The notes beneath the pieces were generated by a model. The model saw nothing but the letters and a program-made list of their open reading frames with translations, had not been told where the DNA came from and ran no database searches. A stretch of DNA of 64,000 nt. Origin: an uncultured Marinomonas sp. (lineage in GTDB: Bacteria; Pseudomonadota; Gammaproteobacteria; Pseudomonadales; Marinomonadaceae). Position 1 is the stretch's first letter. Every line of letters begins with the position of its first letter. Made by a program: the position numbers and the translations under genes. The stretch is from assembly GCA_947493575.1 (NCBI GenBank), contig CANLRQ010000015.1, positions 22,054 through 86,053 of the forward strand, written 5' to 3'. Shown piece by piece: positions 18,425 to 29,077 of this stretch.

Positions 18425-18430
18425 TATAAT
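18425..18430 (+). promoter_or_regulatory. Candidate -10 of the rpsF operon promoter
   Basis: TATAAT 85 bases before rpsF gives a predicted start of transcription near 18437 and a leader of about 80 bases. No convincing -35 hexamer is present at 16-18 bases, as is common for strong ribosomal promoters that rely on other contacts. Confidence 0.45.
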
Positions 18431-18431
18431 A

Positions 18432-18510
18432 CCGCACCCCGTAAATCAATACTCCTTGTCTCACAGCTTATCTAACGGGGGAAGCGTGGAGACTAAGAAC
18501 CCATAAGGAG
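18432..18510 (+). promoter_or_regulatory. Structured rpsF leader, candidate S6:S18 autoregulatory element
   Basis: CCCCGT (18437-18442) pairs with ACGGGG (18475-18480), extended outward by CCGC (18432-18435) with GCGTGG (18484-18489) around small bulges. GTCTC (18458-18462) can pair with GAGAC (18489-18493). CTCCTT (18452-18457) is an exact complement of AAGGAG (18505-18510), the rpsF ribosome binding site. S6:S18 feedback on this leader is known in other bacteria; that this fold is that element is inferred. Confidence 0.5.
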
Positions 18511-18515
18511 CTTCA

Positions 18516-18926
18516 ATGCGTCATTATGAAATCGTGTTTCTGGTTCATCCAGATCAAAGTGAACAAGTCCCAGCAATGATCGAGCGTTATACTAACTTGA
18601 TTACTGAAGATGGTGGCCAAGTTCATCGTCTAGAAGATTGGGGTCGTCGTCAATTAGCTTACCCAATCAACAAAATTCACAAGGCTCATTATGTTCTTAT
18701 GAACATTGAGACTTCTGAAAGTGTTTTATCGGAACTAAACGAAACTTTCCGTTACAACGATGCAATTATCCGTAATTTGGTAATTCGTCGTAAAGCGGCA
18801 GTGACTGAAGTTTCTCCAATTAAAGCATCTGAAGGTCGTGATGATCGTCGTCCAGCTCCTCAACGTGAAGAGCGTGCTGTAGAAAATTCTGTTGAAGAAG
18901 ATAACTCTTCTGACGCAGCTGAATAA
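18516..18926 (+). CDS. rpsF: 30S ribosomal protein S6
   Basis: Binds the central domain of 16S rRNA together with S18. [25 protein letters not shown] and the [24 protein letters not shown] block are standard S6. The tail after residue 105 is long, charged and probably disordered ([12 protein letters not shown], then an acidic end [13 protein letters not shown]), comparable to the acidic tail of E. coli S6. AAGGAG at 18505-18510 is the ribosome binding site. It is first in the rpsF-rpsR-ORF-rplI operon. Confidence 0.97.
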   Translation: MRHYEIVFLVHPDQSEQVPAMIERYTNLITEDGGQVHRLEDWGRRQLAYPINKIHKAHYVLMNIETSESVLSELNETFRYNDAIIRNLVIRRKAAVTEVSPIKASEGRDDRRPAPQREERAVENSVEEDNSSDAAE

Positions 18927-18948
18927 TTAATTGGATTAGGAGATACTC

Positions 18949-19179
18949 ATGGCTCGTTTTTTCCGTCGTCGTAAATTCTGCCGCTTCACTGCAGAAGGCA
19001 CAATCGAGATCGATTATAAAGATCTAGAGACACTTAAAGGTTATGTTACTGAAACTGGTAAAATTGTTCCTAGCCGTATTACTGGCACTAAGGCTCGTTA
19101 CCAGCGTCAATTAGCGACAGCTATCAAGCGCGCTCGCTATATTGCTCTTTTGCCATACACTGATAGCCACTTTAATTAA
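18949..19179 (+). CDS. rpsR: 30S ribosomal protein S18
   Basis: A 76 aa basic protein of the small subunit platform that forms a complex with S6. [45 protein letters not shown] and the [14 protein letters not shown] end are the standard family sequence, including the single N-terminal cysteine often linked to zinc. It sits 22 bases after rpsF and 20 before a membrane-protein gene. Confidence 0.98.
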   Translation: MARFFRRRKFCRFTAEGTIEIDYKDLETLKGYVTETGKIVPSRITGTKARYQRQLATAIKRARYIALLPYTDSHFN

Positions 19180-19199
19180 TAAGTGATTCGGGGTACTTC

Positions 19200-20060
19200 A
19201 TGAGTACACTAGCGAACTGGGTGATGAAGCGTCGGTTGCATGCCGTTATTGGTGTTGCAGCTTTTAGCGCTATTCCACTTATGTTCTGGTTAGCGGCTGC
19301 CATTTTAGGTTTGGTTGTACTTCGAAAAGGTGTTGCAGAAGCAATTCCTGTATTGGCATGGGGTGGATTGCCATCGATAATGTTGTGGTTTTATCAAGGT
19401 GATGCAACAGCGTTTATCGTGTTAGTTCAAGTCATGTTATTGGGTTATTTGTTACGTACAAAAATATCTTGGGCATTTGTTTTGACAGTGGCCAGTTTTC
19501 TGGCTTTGGCAGGAGTCTTTCTCTTACCATTGTTAATGCCCAGTTTGTTGAACTTATTAATTGAAATGGTTCAGCTGTTTTTGAATGAGCAACAGGTAGA
19601 AATACCTGATAAAGGTACGATTTTTAATCAAGTTGTAGTTGCTCTATCAACTGTTCAGGTGTTTGTTTCGGTGGTCTCACTTTTTCTAGCTAGAAAATGG
19701 CAGGCCGCTCTTTACAACCCGGGCGGTTTACGAAATGAATTTCATCAACTCCGTTTACCTATGGTGTCGGTGTTGTTGTTAGGCAGTATGGTTCTTTTGG
19801 GTGAAAGCCTTGGTGAAGCGTTTTATGTCTTAACTCAAGTTGCGGTTCCTGTCTTTGTCTTGGTAGGCGTTGCTATAGTGCACGGAATTGTCGCAAAAAA
19901 AAGAATTGGGATAATTGGATTGGTTGTTTTCTACCTTATCGGCTTATTTGTTCTGAACGTTTATTTTACAAAACTGCTGATAATATTAGCTATAGCAGAT
20001 GCGTTTATAGACTTTCGAGGTAGGATTCAAGAAAAGCCAACTGATTTAAGTAATAGCTAA
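19200..20060 (+). CDS. Conserved membrane protein between rpsR and rplI (DUF2232-like)
   Basis: A 286 aa polytopic inner-membrane protein with about eight predicted TM segments (for example IGVAAFSAIPLMFWLAAAI, VASFLALAGVFLLPLLM, VSVLLLGSMVLLG). Pseudomonas and related genera carry an uncharacterised membrane protein at this same place, which supports the call and suggests co-expression with ribosomal genes. The region KWQAALYNPGGLRNEFHQLRLP is the most conserved-looking soluble loop. Function is not known. Confidence 0.8.
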   Translation: MSTLANWVMKRRLHAVIGVAAFSAIPLMFWLAAAILGLVVLRKGVAEAIPVLAWGGLPSIMLWFYQGDATAFIVLVQVMLLGYLLRTKISWAFVLTVASFLALAGVFLLPLLMPSLLNLLIEMVQLFLNEQQVEIPDKGTIFNQVVVALSTVQVFVSVVSLFLARKWQAALYNPGGLRNEFHQLRLPMVSVLLLGSMVLLGESLGEAFYVLTQVAVPVFVLVGVAIVHGIVAKKRIGIIGLVVFYLIGLFVLNVYFTKLLIILAIADAFIDFRGRIQEKPTDLSNS

Positions 20061-20082
20061 TTATTAATTAGAGGTGATCGAG

Positions 20083-20532
20083 ATGGAAGTTATTCTACTC
20101 GACAAAGTAAACAAGCTAGGCGGTATCGGTGACGTAGTTACTGTTAAACCAGGCTTCGCTCGTAACTTTTTAGTTCCAAATAAAAAAGCTGTAATGGCTA
20201 CTAAAGCAAACCTAGCTACTTTTGAAGAGCGTCGTGCTGAGCTAGAAGCTGAAGCGGCTGTTCGTAAAGAAGCGGCTGTTGCTCGTGGTGAGACATTGGC
20301 TGGTAAAACTTTCACAATCGAAGCAAATGCTGGTGATGAAGGTAAGTTATTCGGTTCAATCGGTGCACGTGACATCGCTGAATTAATTTCTACTGAAGTA
20401 GAAGTATCAAAATCTGAAGTTCGTCTTCCAGAAGGTGTGATTCGTCATACAGGTTCTTTTGAAATTGACGTACAAGTTCACTCTGAAGTAGTTGTAGCGA
20501 TTACATTAGAAGTGGTTGGTCAGAAAGCGTAA
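20083..20532 (+). CDS. rplI: 50S ribosomal protein L9
   Basis: Binds 23S rRNA domain V near the L1 stalk. [30 protein letters not shown] is the canonical N-terminal domain, followed by a long connecting helix ([17 protein letters not shown]) and a C-terminal domain with [15 protein letters not shown] chose ATG 20083 over an in-frame GTG at 20074 because L9 proteins start MxVILL and GAGG at 20071-20074 is 8 bases upstream. A strong terminator follows at 20552-20591. The 149 aa length is exactly typical. Confidence 0.98.
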   Translation: MEVILLDKVNKLGGIGDVVTVKPGFARNFLVPNKKAVMATKANLATFEERRAELEAEAAVRKEAAVARGETLAGKTFTIEANAGDEGKLFGSIGARDIAELISTEVEVSKSEVRLPEGVIRHTGSFEIDVQVHSEVVVAITLEVVGQKA

Positions 20533-20551
20533 TATTCTGACTTTTGATTCT

Positions 20552-20591
20552 AAAGGGCATCTGATGGTTTCATCAGGTGCCCTTTTTTTTT
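20552..20591 (+). terminator. Rho-independent terminator of the rpsF-rplI operon
   Basis: GGGCATCTGATG (20555-20566) and CATCAGGTGCCC (20571-20582) form a 12-base stem with one G-U pair and a four-base loop, followed by nine T residues (20583-20591). It is placed 20 bases after the rplI stop. Confidence 0.95.
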
Positions 20592-20643
20592 GATCATGAT
20601 AACCTTCATTTTTATTATTTTGTTGTAACTTTGGATCTATATT

Positions 20644-22020
20644 GTGGAAAGACAAGAGCAAGCCCCCTTACCTTTAAAATTGCCTCCTTATTCGATTGAA
20701 GCTGAGCGCTCGGTCGTTGGTGGGTTAATGTTAGACCCTCAAGCATGGGATAAGGTTTCCGAAGTGGTTGTTTCAGATGATTTTTATCGTCCTGAGCACA
20801 AGCAAATCTTTTCGGTTATTGCTCGTCTAGTCGATGACTCTGAACCAGTTGATGTGGTTACTATAGGGGAGAGGCTAGATAAGCGCGGAGAACTTGATGT
20901 TATTGGTGGTATGGCTTATTTAATGGAGATGGTCGAATCCACTCCAAGTGCTGCCAATATCTCTTCCTATGCTGAAATTGTAAGGGAGCGTTCTGTTTTA
21001 AGGTCGCTGATTACGACAACGACCGATATCACCACAAGGGCTTTTAATCCTGAGGGAATGACCGCTGCTGAAGTATTAGATGAAGCGGAAAGAAAGATAT
21101 TTCAGATTGCTGAAGGAGGTAATAAAAAAGGGGGGCCGAGGATTGTTGCCGATATCTTGAACTCTACTGTAAATAAGATTGATGAGCTATATCACCAAGA
21201 AGGTTCTATTACCGGATTAAGTACAGGGTTTACCGATCTAGATGCGATGACTTCTGGATTGCAAAAATCTGATTTGGTCATTGTGGCTGGTCGTCCTTCC
21301 ATGGGTAAGACGACATTTGCAATGAATTTGGTGGAGAATGCCACCATGATAACGGACCTACCTGTTATTGTATTTAGTTTAGAAATGCCTTCAGATCAGT
21401 TGATGATGAGGATGTTATCGTCCTTGGGTAAAATTGATCAAACAAGGATGCGTTCAGGGCAGTTAGAACAAGAAGATTGGGATAAATTAATGTCGGCAGT
21501 AAAAATGCTGAAAGATAGAAAGCTATTTATTGATGATACCGCAGGCATTAGTCCAACTGAATTGCGTTCTAGGGTAAGGCGTATTGCCCGTGACCATGGT
21601 GGTGTTGCTTTAATTATGATTGATTACCTTCAATTAATGCAGATCCCAGGGTTTACTGAAGGAAGAACCAATGAGATTTCTGAAATATCTCGATCCTTAA
21701 AAGCGGTTGCAAAAGAGCTTGAATGCCCTGTAATTGCCTTATCCCAGCTAAACCGAAGTTTGGAAAATCGACCAAACAAGAGACCAGTTAACTCAGATTT
21801 GCGTGAGTCAGGAGCGATAGAGCAGGATGCCGACATTATTTCGTTTGTTTACAGGGATGAAGTGTATAACGAAGATACTCCTTATAAAGGCATTGCTGAA
21901 ATTATTATAGGTAAACAGCGTAATGGGCCAATTGGAACCTGTCGTTTGGCGTTTGTTGGTAAGTTCACACGTTTTGAGGATTTGGCACCGGATGCATATC
22001 ATGACTTCCAAGATGAATAA
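20644..22020 (+). CDS. dnaB: Replicative DNA helicase
   Basis: Hexameric 5'-3' helicase of the replication fork. The N-terminal domain has PPYSIEAERSVVGGLMLDP. The RecA-like C-terminal domain has Walker A GRPSMGKTT at about 216-224, FSLEMPSDQLMMRML, Walker B ALIMIDYLQLM and VIALSQLNRSLENRPNKRP. The 458 aa length is normal. The start is a GTG at 20644 with a weak ribosome binding site; no in-frame ATG upstream is available. It follows the rplI terminator, so it needs its own promoter in 20592-20643. Confidence 0.97.
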   Translation: MERQEQAPLPLKLPPYSIEAERSVVGGLMLDPQAWDKVSEVVVSDDFYRPEHKQIFSVIARLVDDSEPVDVVTIGERLDKRGELDVIGGMAYLMEMVESTPSAANISSYAEIVRERSVLRSLITTTTDITTRAFNPEGMTAAEVLDEAERKIFQIAEGGNKKGGPRIVADILNSTVNKIDELYHQEGSITGLSTGFTDLDAMTSGLQKSDLVIVAGRPSMGKTTFAMNLVENATMITDLPVIVFSLEMPSDQLMMRMLSSLGKIDQTRMRSGQLEQEDWDKLMSAVKMLKDRKLFIDDTAGISPTELRSRVRRIARDHGGVALIMIDYLQLMQIPGFTEGRTNEISEISRSLKAVAKELECPVIALSQLNRSLENRPNKRPVNSDLRESGAIEQDADIISFVYRDEVYNEDTPYKGIAEIIIGKQRNGPIGTCRLAFVGKFTRFEDLAPDAYHDFQDE

Positions 22021-22081
22021 GAGTTATTCATGAGTTAAGTCAGTGCTTTGAGTGTTGTTTATTGTGTTAGATTGTAACTTT

Positions 22082-22106
22082 CTGTGTATTTTATTAATTT
22101 ACACAG
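22082..22106. promoter_or_regulatory. Palindromic operator-like site upstream of the Aer-like receptor
   Basis: CTGTGTA (22082-22088) and TACACAG (22100-22106) form a perfect 7-base inverted repeat with an 11-base AT-rich spacer. A -10-like TATGAT follows at 22110-22115, so the palindrome covers the expected -35 region. The binding protein is unknown; the spacing does not fit LexA, FNR or ArcA. Confidence 0.4.
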
Positions 22107-22133
22107 TGGTATGATTTTTGGATTGAAAATTAA

Positions 22134-23711
<1,578 letters not shown>

Positions 23712-23757
23712 GGTCTCCCTTAGAATTATCTAATTTTAGAATGAATAGGAAGTTAAT

Positions 23758-23794
23758 AAGCCCCTTTTAAGTTATGTCTTAAAAGGGGCTTTTG
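23758..23794 (+). terminator. Rho-independent terminator after the Aer-like gene
   Basis: AAGCCCCTTTTAAG (23758-23771) pairs perfectly with CTTAAAAGGGGCTT (23778-23791) around a six-base loop and continues into TTTG. The minus-strand side has a weaker T-rich tail, so it may also serve bioA. Confidence 0.92.
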
Positions 23795-23809
23795 TATGGG
23801 GTTACTTAA

Positions 23810-23872
23810 GGATGGTGTGAATAAGCCCTCTTGCCTCGGTATGTGGGTAAAGGCCTGTTATTCGTACTTTCC
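23810..23872. mobile_element. Short IS5-type remnant or MITE (63 bases)
   Basis: The left end GGATGGTGTGAATAAG (23810-23825) and the right end, read on the minus strand, GGAAAGTACGAATAAC (23857-23872) both match the IS5 terminal repeat GGAAGGTGCGAATAAG with a few changes. TTAA flanks both sides (23806-23809 and 23873-23876), a perfect YTAR-type 4-base target duplication. Only 31 bases separate the ends, so no coding capacity remains. It sits between the terminator of the aer gene and the bioA stop codon. Confidence 0.75.
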
Positions 23873-23878
23873 TTAATT

Positions 23879-25177
23879 TTAAGATTGTTCAAGAGAGCTA
23901 ATAACATTATATATCGCCTTACCAAGAACCTCTATTTCTTGGTCATTGATAATAAATGGAGGCATTAAGTAGATGAGCTTTCCGAAAGGGCGAATCCATA
24001 CGCCTTGCTCAACAAGTAAGGGTTGTATCTGATGGTGGTCAATAGGATTAGTTAGTTCAACAACGCCAATAGCGCCAAAGCAACGAACGTCGGCAACATT
24101 TGGGAGCGTTTTGCATTTGTTTAAGTGTTTTTTTAGTGTGGTTTCTATGTTTGAGATTAGGTTCTCTAGATCATAAGATGCTAAAAGGGACAGGCTAGCG
24201 TTGGCAGCTGAGCAAGCTAGTGGATTCCCCATAAAGGTAGGGCCATGCATAAATACCCCTCCTTTATCGCTTATACCAAGAGCAACTTTATCGTTGGTGA
24301 TAGTTGCGGCTAGAGTAATATAACCCCCAGTTAATGCCTTGCCAACACACATTATATCTGGTGTGATACTAGAGTGATTAGTGGCGAACATTTTTCCTGT
24401 ACGACCAAACCCAGTGGCAATTTCATCAAAAATTAATAAGATATTAAAATTATCACACAGTTCTCTTATTCGGTCTAAATACATTGGGTTGTAAAAACGC
24501 ATACCGCCTGCATTTTGTACAACGGGCTCTAGAATGAACCCTGCAATTTCCTCATGATGATTTTCCATTAATTGCTTTATATCGTCTATGTAGTTTTCAT
24601 CAACTGGCAAGTCTATTCCAGTAGGTGGAGATGGGATGAAAAACTGTTCGGTAAGAGTGCCTTTGAAAAGGCCATGCATGCCATTAATAGGGTCACATAC
24701 TGACATGGCGGCAAATGTGTCGCCGTGATAGCCGTTTCGTGGAGTGATGAACTTCTTTTTATTGGGTGTTCCTGCCGTGTGCCAATATTGAATGGCCATT
24801 TTTAAGGCAACTTCAACGGAAACAGAGCCAGAGTCAGAAAAAAACACTCGTTTTAGCTCTGTTGGAGTGATTTTTATTAATTTATCAGCCAGTTCAACTG
24901 CTGGCTCATGAGTTAAGCCGCCAAACATAACATGTGAAAAGTTGTCAATTTGTGACTTCATTGCGGCGTTGATTGATGGGTGATTGTATCCATGAATGAC
25001 ACTCCACCATGAGGACATACCATCGATGAGTGTTTTATTGTTGGACAAGGTAATGCGAGTCCCTTCGGCTTTCTTTACTAAAAAGTGCGGTGTAGGGTGG
25101 CTCATAGAGGTATATGGGTGCCAAAGAAGTTCTTTGTCTAATTGAATTAGTTCTTCATCTGTTTTTTGTAATAGCAT
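23879..25177 (-). CDS. bioA: Adenosylmethionine-8-amino-7-oxononanoate aminotransferase
   Basis: Transfers an amino group from SAM to KAPA to make DAPA in biotin synthesis. It is a class III PLP aminotransferase of 432 aa with LLWHPYTSM and GMSSWWSVIHGYNHP (substrate site), FFSDSGSVSVEVALKMA, FDEIATGFGRTGKMFA with the PLP-contacting D251, and the Schiff-base lysine K280 in GKALTGGY. It lies downstream of comF on the same strand and apart from bioBFHCD, which run the other way. An IS5-type remnant sits two bases beyond its stop. Confidence 0.97.
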   Translation of the reverse strand: MLLQKTDEELIQLDKELLWHPYTSMSHPTPHFLVKKAEGTRITLSNNKTLIDGMSSWWSVIHGYNHPSINAAMKSQIDNFSHVMFGGLTHEPAVELADKLIKITPTELKRVFFSDSGSVSVEVALKMAIQYWHTAGTPNKKKFITPRNGYHGDTFAAMSVCDPINGMHGLFKGTLTEQFFIPSPPTGIDLPVDENYIDDIKQLMENHHEEIAGFILEPVVQNAGGMRFYNPMYLDRIRELCDNFNILLIFDEIATGFGRTGKMFATNHSSITPDIMCVGKALTGGYITLAATITNDKVALGISDKGGVFMHGPTFMGNPLACSAANASLSLLASYDLENLISNIETTLKKHLNKCKTLPNVADVRCFGAIGVVELTNPIDHHQIQPLLVEQGVWIRPFGKLIYLMPPFIINDQEIEVLGKAIYNVISSLEQS

Positions 25178-25261
25178 AGCAATTTGATCTGCGTAGTAAA
25201 GTTAATCTGTATACTAAAGAAAGACATGAAATAGAGCTAGAGTCTTTGGTTCTCTTATTGA

Positions 25262-25984
25262 TTAAGGGGTTCTTGCAAGAGTCCATACGTCAATTCGTTC
25301 TACGCCATTTTTAAATAGTTCGAGGGCACATTCCTCAATGGTGCTTCCTGTAGTAATGACATCATCAATCAGAGCGATATGTTTGCCTAGTTTTTTTGTT
25401 ACTTGGTATGCATTTTTCTGAGATTTAAGGCGCATTGTTTTGTTTAAGGTGTGCTGGGCTGGTGTATTACGTATTTTTTTAACAGCAAAAGTATTTATCT
25501 TTATGTCTTCTGTCAAATTACGCTGAACGAATTTCGCAATAAGTCTAGTCTGGCAAAAACCTCTTTGTTTTATTCTTTTTGGATGGCTTGGGAGTGGGAT
25601 TATTTCATCTGGCCAAGGGGTATTTTGGTAATGCTCTTCAATTGCATGGCATAAGTATGAGGTTAGTATATGAAGAAAGTGAGTTTGTTGTTGAAACTTA
25701 ATGGACTTTATTAGGTGTGCAACCATGCCTTCGTATTTAAGAGGGGCTATGATTTTCGCGATTTGCTTCTTTTTGTGATTCTTTTGGCAAAAGCCGCAAA
25801 GTTTTAATGTGGCTTTGGTTGGCCGTGAGCAGCGTTGGCAATGTGTTTCATTAAGAGATATGTAGGGCGTGCAATATGGGCAAATTTTGTTTTTTGAGGG
25901 AGCATTGCATAAATAGCAATGCTTGTTAGTGATTAAGTAGTAAACCTGAGTTGTTATATTGGTTGACAGGGCGTTCCATATCAT
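25262..25984 (-). CDS. comF: ComF/GntX-family phosphoribosyltransferase-like protein
   Basis: A double zinc-finger protein joined to a type I phosphoribosyltransferase fold. [16 protein letters not shown] and [18 protein letters not shown] supply four CxxC-type pairs in the first 70 residues. The PRPP-binding motif is [18 protein letters not shown] near the C-terminus, preceded by the [12 protein letters not shown] block. In competent bacteria ComF is needed for DNA uptake; GntX in E. coli is linked to gluconate use. Next to bioB this neighbourhood is common in gammaproteobacteria. The first codons contain a BirA-like operator for the biotin genes. Length is 240 aa. Confidence 0.9.
   Translation of the reverse strand: MIWNALSTNITTQVYYLITNKHCYLCNAPSKNKICPYCTPYISLNETHCQRCSRPTKATLKLCGFCQKNHKKKQIAKIIAPLKYEGMVAHLIKSIKFQQQTHFLHILTSYLCHAIEEHYQNTPWPDEIIPLPSHPKRIKQRGFCQTRLIAKFVQRNLTEDIKINTFAVKKIRNTPAQHTLNKTMRLKSQKNAYQVTKKLGKHIALIDDVITTGSTIEECALELFKNGVERIDVWTLARTP
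25938..25969. promoter_or_regulatory. Candidate BirA (biotin repressor) operator
   Basis: TAGTAAACC (25938-25946) and GGTTGACAG (25961-25969) match the two halves of the BirA box, TTGTAAACC-N14/15-GGTTTACAA, at 8 of 9 and 7 of 9 positions with a 14-base spacer. The right half overlaps the bioB -35 hexamer. The whole site lies inside the first 16 codons of comF on the other strand. Confidence 0.68.
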
Positions 25985-25990
25985 TAGTAT
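25963..25990 (+). promoter_or_regulatory. bioB promoter (sigma70 type)
   Basis: TTGACA (25963-25968) and TAGTAT (25985-25990) are separated by 16 bases, giving a start of transcription near 25997, about 29 bases before the bioB ATG. The -35 element is part of the BirA-like operator, as expected for repression by promoter occlusion. Confidence 0.6.
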
Positions 25991-26025
25991 TGCTTTCCTT
26001 GCTTATACTATATATTGAGGTAAAT

Positions 26026-27087
26026 ATGTCTGCTAACTCATCTCTTGAACTAAAGCACAATTGGGCTGAATCTGAAGTTAAAGCCTTATTCAATCTTCCT
26101 TTTATGGATCTGTTATTTCAAGCGCAGACAATTCATCGAGAACATTTTAAACCAAACGAAGTCCAAGTTAGTACCCTTATGTCGATTAAAACGGGTGCTT
26201 GTCCTGAAGATTGTAAATATTGCCCTCAAAGTGGTCACTATAATACGGAATTGGAAAAAGAAAAATTAGCCGAAGTTGAAAAAGTTCTGTCTGAAGCTGT
26301 ACGTGCTAAAGAAAAAGGAGCAACACGTTTTTGTATGGGAGCGGCTTGGAAGCATCCATCTGAAAAAGATTTTCCATACGTTTTGGAAATGATAAAAGGA
26401 GTTAAGTCTTTAGGTCTTGAGTCCTGCGTTACTCTTGGCACTTTAAACGATAAGCAAGCTGCAATGCTATCTGATGTAGGGTTGGATTATTATAACCACA
26501 ACCTTGATACCTCACCTGAGTTTTACGACAGTATAATTACTACCCGTTCTTACCAAGAGCGTTTAGATACTTTATCAAGAGTACGCGATTCTGGAATTAA
26601 ATTATGTTGTGGCGGCATAATGGGAATGGGTGAAGATCAAAAAGATAGGATAGGATTGTTACGTCAACTTTCTCAAATGGTTCCACACCCTGAAAGTGTT
26701 CCTATTAATATGCTTGTAAAAGTAGAGGGAACGCCAATGGCTAATGTTGATGATTTAGAGCCATTTGAGTTTATTCGAACCATTGCTGTCGCTCGTATAT
26801 TAATGCCAACATCTCATGTTCGTTTGTCTGCCGGTCGAGAGGGGATGAATGAACAGATGCAAGCCTTGTGCTTTATGGCTGGCGCCAACTCTATTTTCTA
26901 TGGTGAAAAGCTGCTTACAACACCAAATCCAGAAGCTCATAAAGATATGCAATTGTTTGATAAGCTTGGAATTAACACAGAAAAAACAGAAGCGCTTTCT
27001 GATGATGCCGAGCAAGAAGCCATTTTAGCTCAAGTTAAAAAGCAGCAAGAAGACAAATTCTTTTACGATGCAAGCGTGCATGCCTAA
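26026..27087 (+). CDS. bioB: Biotin synthase
   Basis: A radical SAM enzyme that inserts sulfur into dethiobiotin. The CxxxCxxC cluster motif is C59, C63 and C66 in [14 protein letters not shown]. Other family blocks are [39 protein letters not shown] and the cluster II arginine region [10 protein letters not shown] chose ATG 26026 with GAGG at 26017-26020; an in-frame upstream start would add 25 unrelated hydrophobic residues and place the start inside the operator. The 353 aa length fits. It is first in bioBFHCD. Confidence 0.98.
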   Translation: MSANSSLELKHNWAESEVKALFNLPFMDLLFQAQTIHREHFKPNEVQVSTLMSIKTGACPEDCKYCPQSGHYNTELEKEKLAEVEKVLSEAVRAKEKGATRFCMGAAWKHPSEKDFPYVLEMIKGVKSLGLESCVTLGTLNDKQAAMLSDVGLDYYNHNLDTSPEFYDSIITTRSYQERLDTLSRVRDSGIKLCCGGIMGMGEDQKDRIGLLRQLSQMVPHPESVPINMLVKVEGTPMANVDDLEPFEFIRTIAVARILMPTSHVRLSAGREGMNEQMQALCFMAGANSIFYGEKLLTTPNPEAHKDMQLFDKLGINTEKTEALSDDAEQEAILAQVKKQQEDKFFYDASVHA

Positions 27088-28249
27088 TTTGCCTGACTGG
27101 ATTGATCGTGCATTATTAGAACGACAGCATTCAAACTTAATGAGAAAAACTGTTGTATTAGATGGCGTTCAAACTCCGCATAGCCTAATCGATGGAAAGC
27201 CTTATACGGTATTTTCATCGAATGACTATTTGGGGCTCGCTAGCCATCCTCGTTTAATCAAAGCACTCAAGCAATCAGTTAATAAATGTGGTGTTGGAAG
27301 TGGTGCTTCCCATCTTGTTACTGGGCATACGTCGTCCCATAAAATGTTAGAAGATGAAATTGCTCAGTGGCTTGGTTATGAGCGGGTAATGCTGTTTAGT
27401 GCTGGGTATATGGCTAATTTAGGTGTGGTTACCGCTTTAGGGCATTCAACAAGAGATGTGATAGGAGATAAGCTCAATCACGCCTCGCTGATTGATGGGG
27501 CCAAGTTATCTGACAGTACATTGCGTCGATATGTGCATAATGATGTCACCTCATGTGAAAGGCTTCTGAAAAAAACATCCAGTGGCTCTTTATTGGTTAC
27601 TGATGGTGTTTTTAGTATGGATGGTGATATTGCTCCTCTTGCAGAGCTATCATTACTTTCTCAGCAGTACCATGCTTTAATGATGGTTGACGATGCCCAT
27701 GGATTGGGTTGCATTGGGCATTCTGGTAAGGGCAGTATGGAAGTTGAAGGGCTTTCTTCTGAAGATGTCCCTTTATTAATGGGGACTTTTGGAAAGGCTA
27801 TAGGAACTGCTGGTGCTTTTGTAGCTACAAGTAACACGATGGCGGATTACTTAACTCAGTTTGCTCGCCCTTATATTTATACGACTGCCATGTCTCCAGT
27901 TATGGCCAGAGTGACTTGTGAAAGTTTACGATTATTGCAATCTAGCGAAGGGGATGAATTACGAGGCAGATTAATGGAAAACATTGAGTATTTTCAGGGC
28001 AAAATGCAGATGTTTCCTTTCGATTTGATGCCTTCTTCTACTGCAATACAGCCGATTTTAGTAGGGGAAAGTGCAATTGCATTAGCAATGAGTGAAAAAC
28101 TTAAACAGAAGGGGGTTTGGTGTACCGCAATTAGGCCACCAACTGTTCCCGCTGGTTTGTCTCGTTTGCGTATTACATTGTCCGCATCGCACAGTTTTAA
28201 TGATATTGATCTGCTAGTTGATGCATTAGAGTATTCTTTGCCAAGTTAG
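27080..28249 (+). CDS. bioF: 8-amino-7-oxononanoate synthase (KAPA synthase)
   Basis: PLP enzyme joining pimeloyl-ACP and alanine to give [55 protein letters not shown] and the PLP-lysine motif [13 protein letters not shown] are clear. ATG 27080 overlaps the bioB stop and gives [16 protein letters not shown], the usual N-terminal helix. ATG 27068 is possible and would add four residues; neither has a strong Shine-Dalgarno, so coupling to bioB is likely. The product is 389 aa. Confidence 0.96.
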   Translation: MPNLPDWIDRALLERQHSNLMRKTVVLDGVQTPHSLIDGKPYTVFSSNDYLGLASHPRLIKALKQSVNKCGVGSGASHLVTGHTSSHKMLEDEIAQWLGYERVMLFSAGYMANLGVVTALGHSTRDVIGDKLNHASLIDGAKLSDSTLRRYVHNDVTSCERLLKKTSSGSLLVTDGVFSMDGDIAPLAELSLLSQQYHALMMVDDAHGLGCIGHSGKGSMEVEGLSSEDVPLLMGTFGKAIGTAGAFVATSNTMADYLTQFARPYIYTTAMSPVMARVTCESLRLLQSSEGDELRGRLMENIEYFQGKMQMFPFDLMPSSTAIQPILVGESAIALAMSEKLKQKGVWCTAIRPPTVPAGLSRLRITLSASHSFNDIDLLVDALEYSLPS

Positions 28250-28279
28250 CACAAGGTGATTGTTTAAAAGGGTGGCGTA

Positions 28280-29077
28280 ATGAGGTTTCAATTAGAATAT
28301 AAATGTTTTGGCGATAGTGATAAGCAGGCTATTTTTATGATTCCTGGTTGGGCTATGCCAAAAGAAAGTATGCAGCCGCTTGCAGAAGCATTAAGTGAGA
28401 ACTTTTACGTGGTGTTAGCTGGGTTACCAGGTATAACCAGTGACAGTAATAGTATGCAATTAACTCGGTTAGGTATGAATTATGACATTGATGCCTTAAC
28501 CGAGCAGCTTTTAGAAATTGCACCTGAATCCAGTTGGTGGCTTGGGTGGTCACTTGGAGGCATTATTGCTACCTATGTTGCTGCGAGAAGGTCCAGCCGT
28601 GTAAAAGGTTTGATAACCATTGCCTCTTCTCCTTGTTTTGTGCAAAAGGCTGATTGGTTTTTAGGGATGGATACGTCAGCTTTTGATGATTTTTCACAAA
28701 CGGTGAATGTTTCTCCTGAATTGGCTTTAAGACGTTTTATTTCATTACAGTCCAAAGGCGCCGCTGATTCGCGCAGATTGCAGAAGCAACTTATTAAATG
28801 CGTAAACCCTGAAGCATTTAACAGGTTGGCTTTGACTGGGGCTTTAAGGTTGCTAAAAAGCCTAGATGTGCGAAGAGAATATGAGTTATTAGATTGTCCG
28901 AATTTACATCTTTATGGGCGAAATGACGTTCTTGTACCTGCTTCTGTATTGTCTGATTTAAATCAAGTAAGCGCTATGCAAAAGGTTGAAATTTTAGATG
29001 ATTGTGCACACCAGCCTTTTTTAGAGCATTTACAGCAGAGCAATGGTCTCATTAAACGGTTTATTCATGACGCTTAA
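28280..29077 (+). CDS. bioH: Pimeloyl-ACP methyl ester carboxylesterase
   Basis: An alpha/beta hydrolase that removes the methyl group from pimeloyl-ACP methyl ester, ending the BioC/BioH pathway. The nucleophile elbow GWSLGG has S91; the acid is in LYGRNDVLVP and the histidine in DDCAHQPFLEH. IPGWAMPKESMQPLAEAL near the N-terminus forms the oxyanion side. Position between bioF and bioC supports BioH over a generic esterase. Length is 265 aa, and the stop overlaps the likely start of bioC. Confidence 0.93.
   Translation: MRFQLEYKCFGDSDKQAIFMIPGWAMPKESMQPLAEALSENFYVVLAGLPGITSDSNSMQLTRLGMNYDIDALTEQLLEIAPESSWWLGWSLGGIIATYVAARRSSRVKGLITIASSPCFVQKADWFLGMDTSAFDDFSQTVNVSPELALRRFISLQSKGAADSRRLQKQLIKCVNPEAFNRLALTGALRLLKSLDVRREYELLDCPNLHLYGRNDVLVPASVLSDLNQVSAMQKVEILDDCAHQPFLEHLQQSNGLIKRFIHDA

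Noticed and set aside
22082..22106. LexA box upstream of the Aer-like gene
   Set aside because: LexA needs CTGT-N8-ACAG; here the halves are 17 bases apart.
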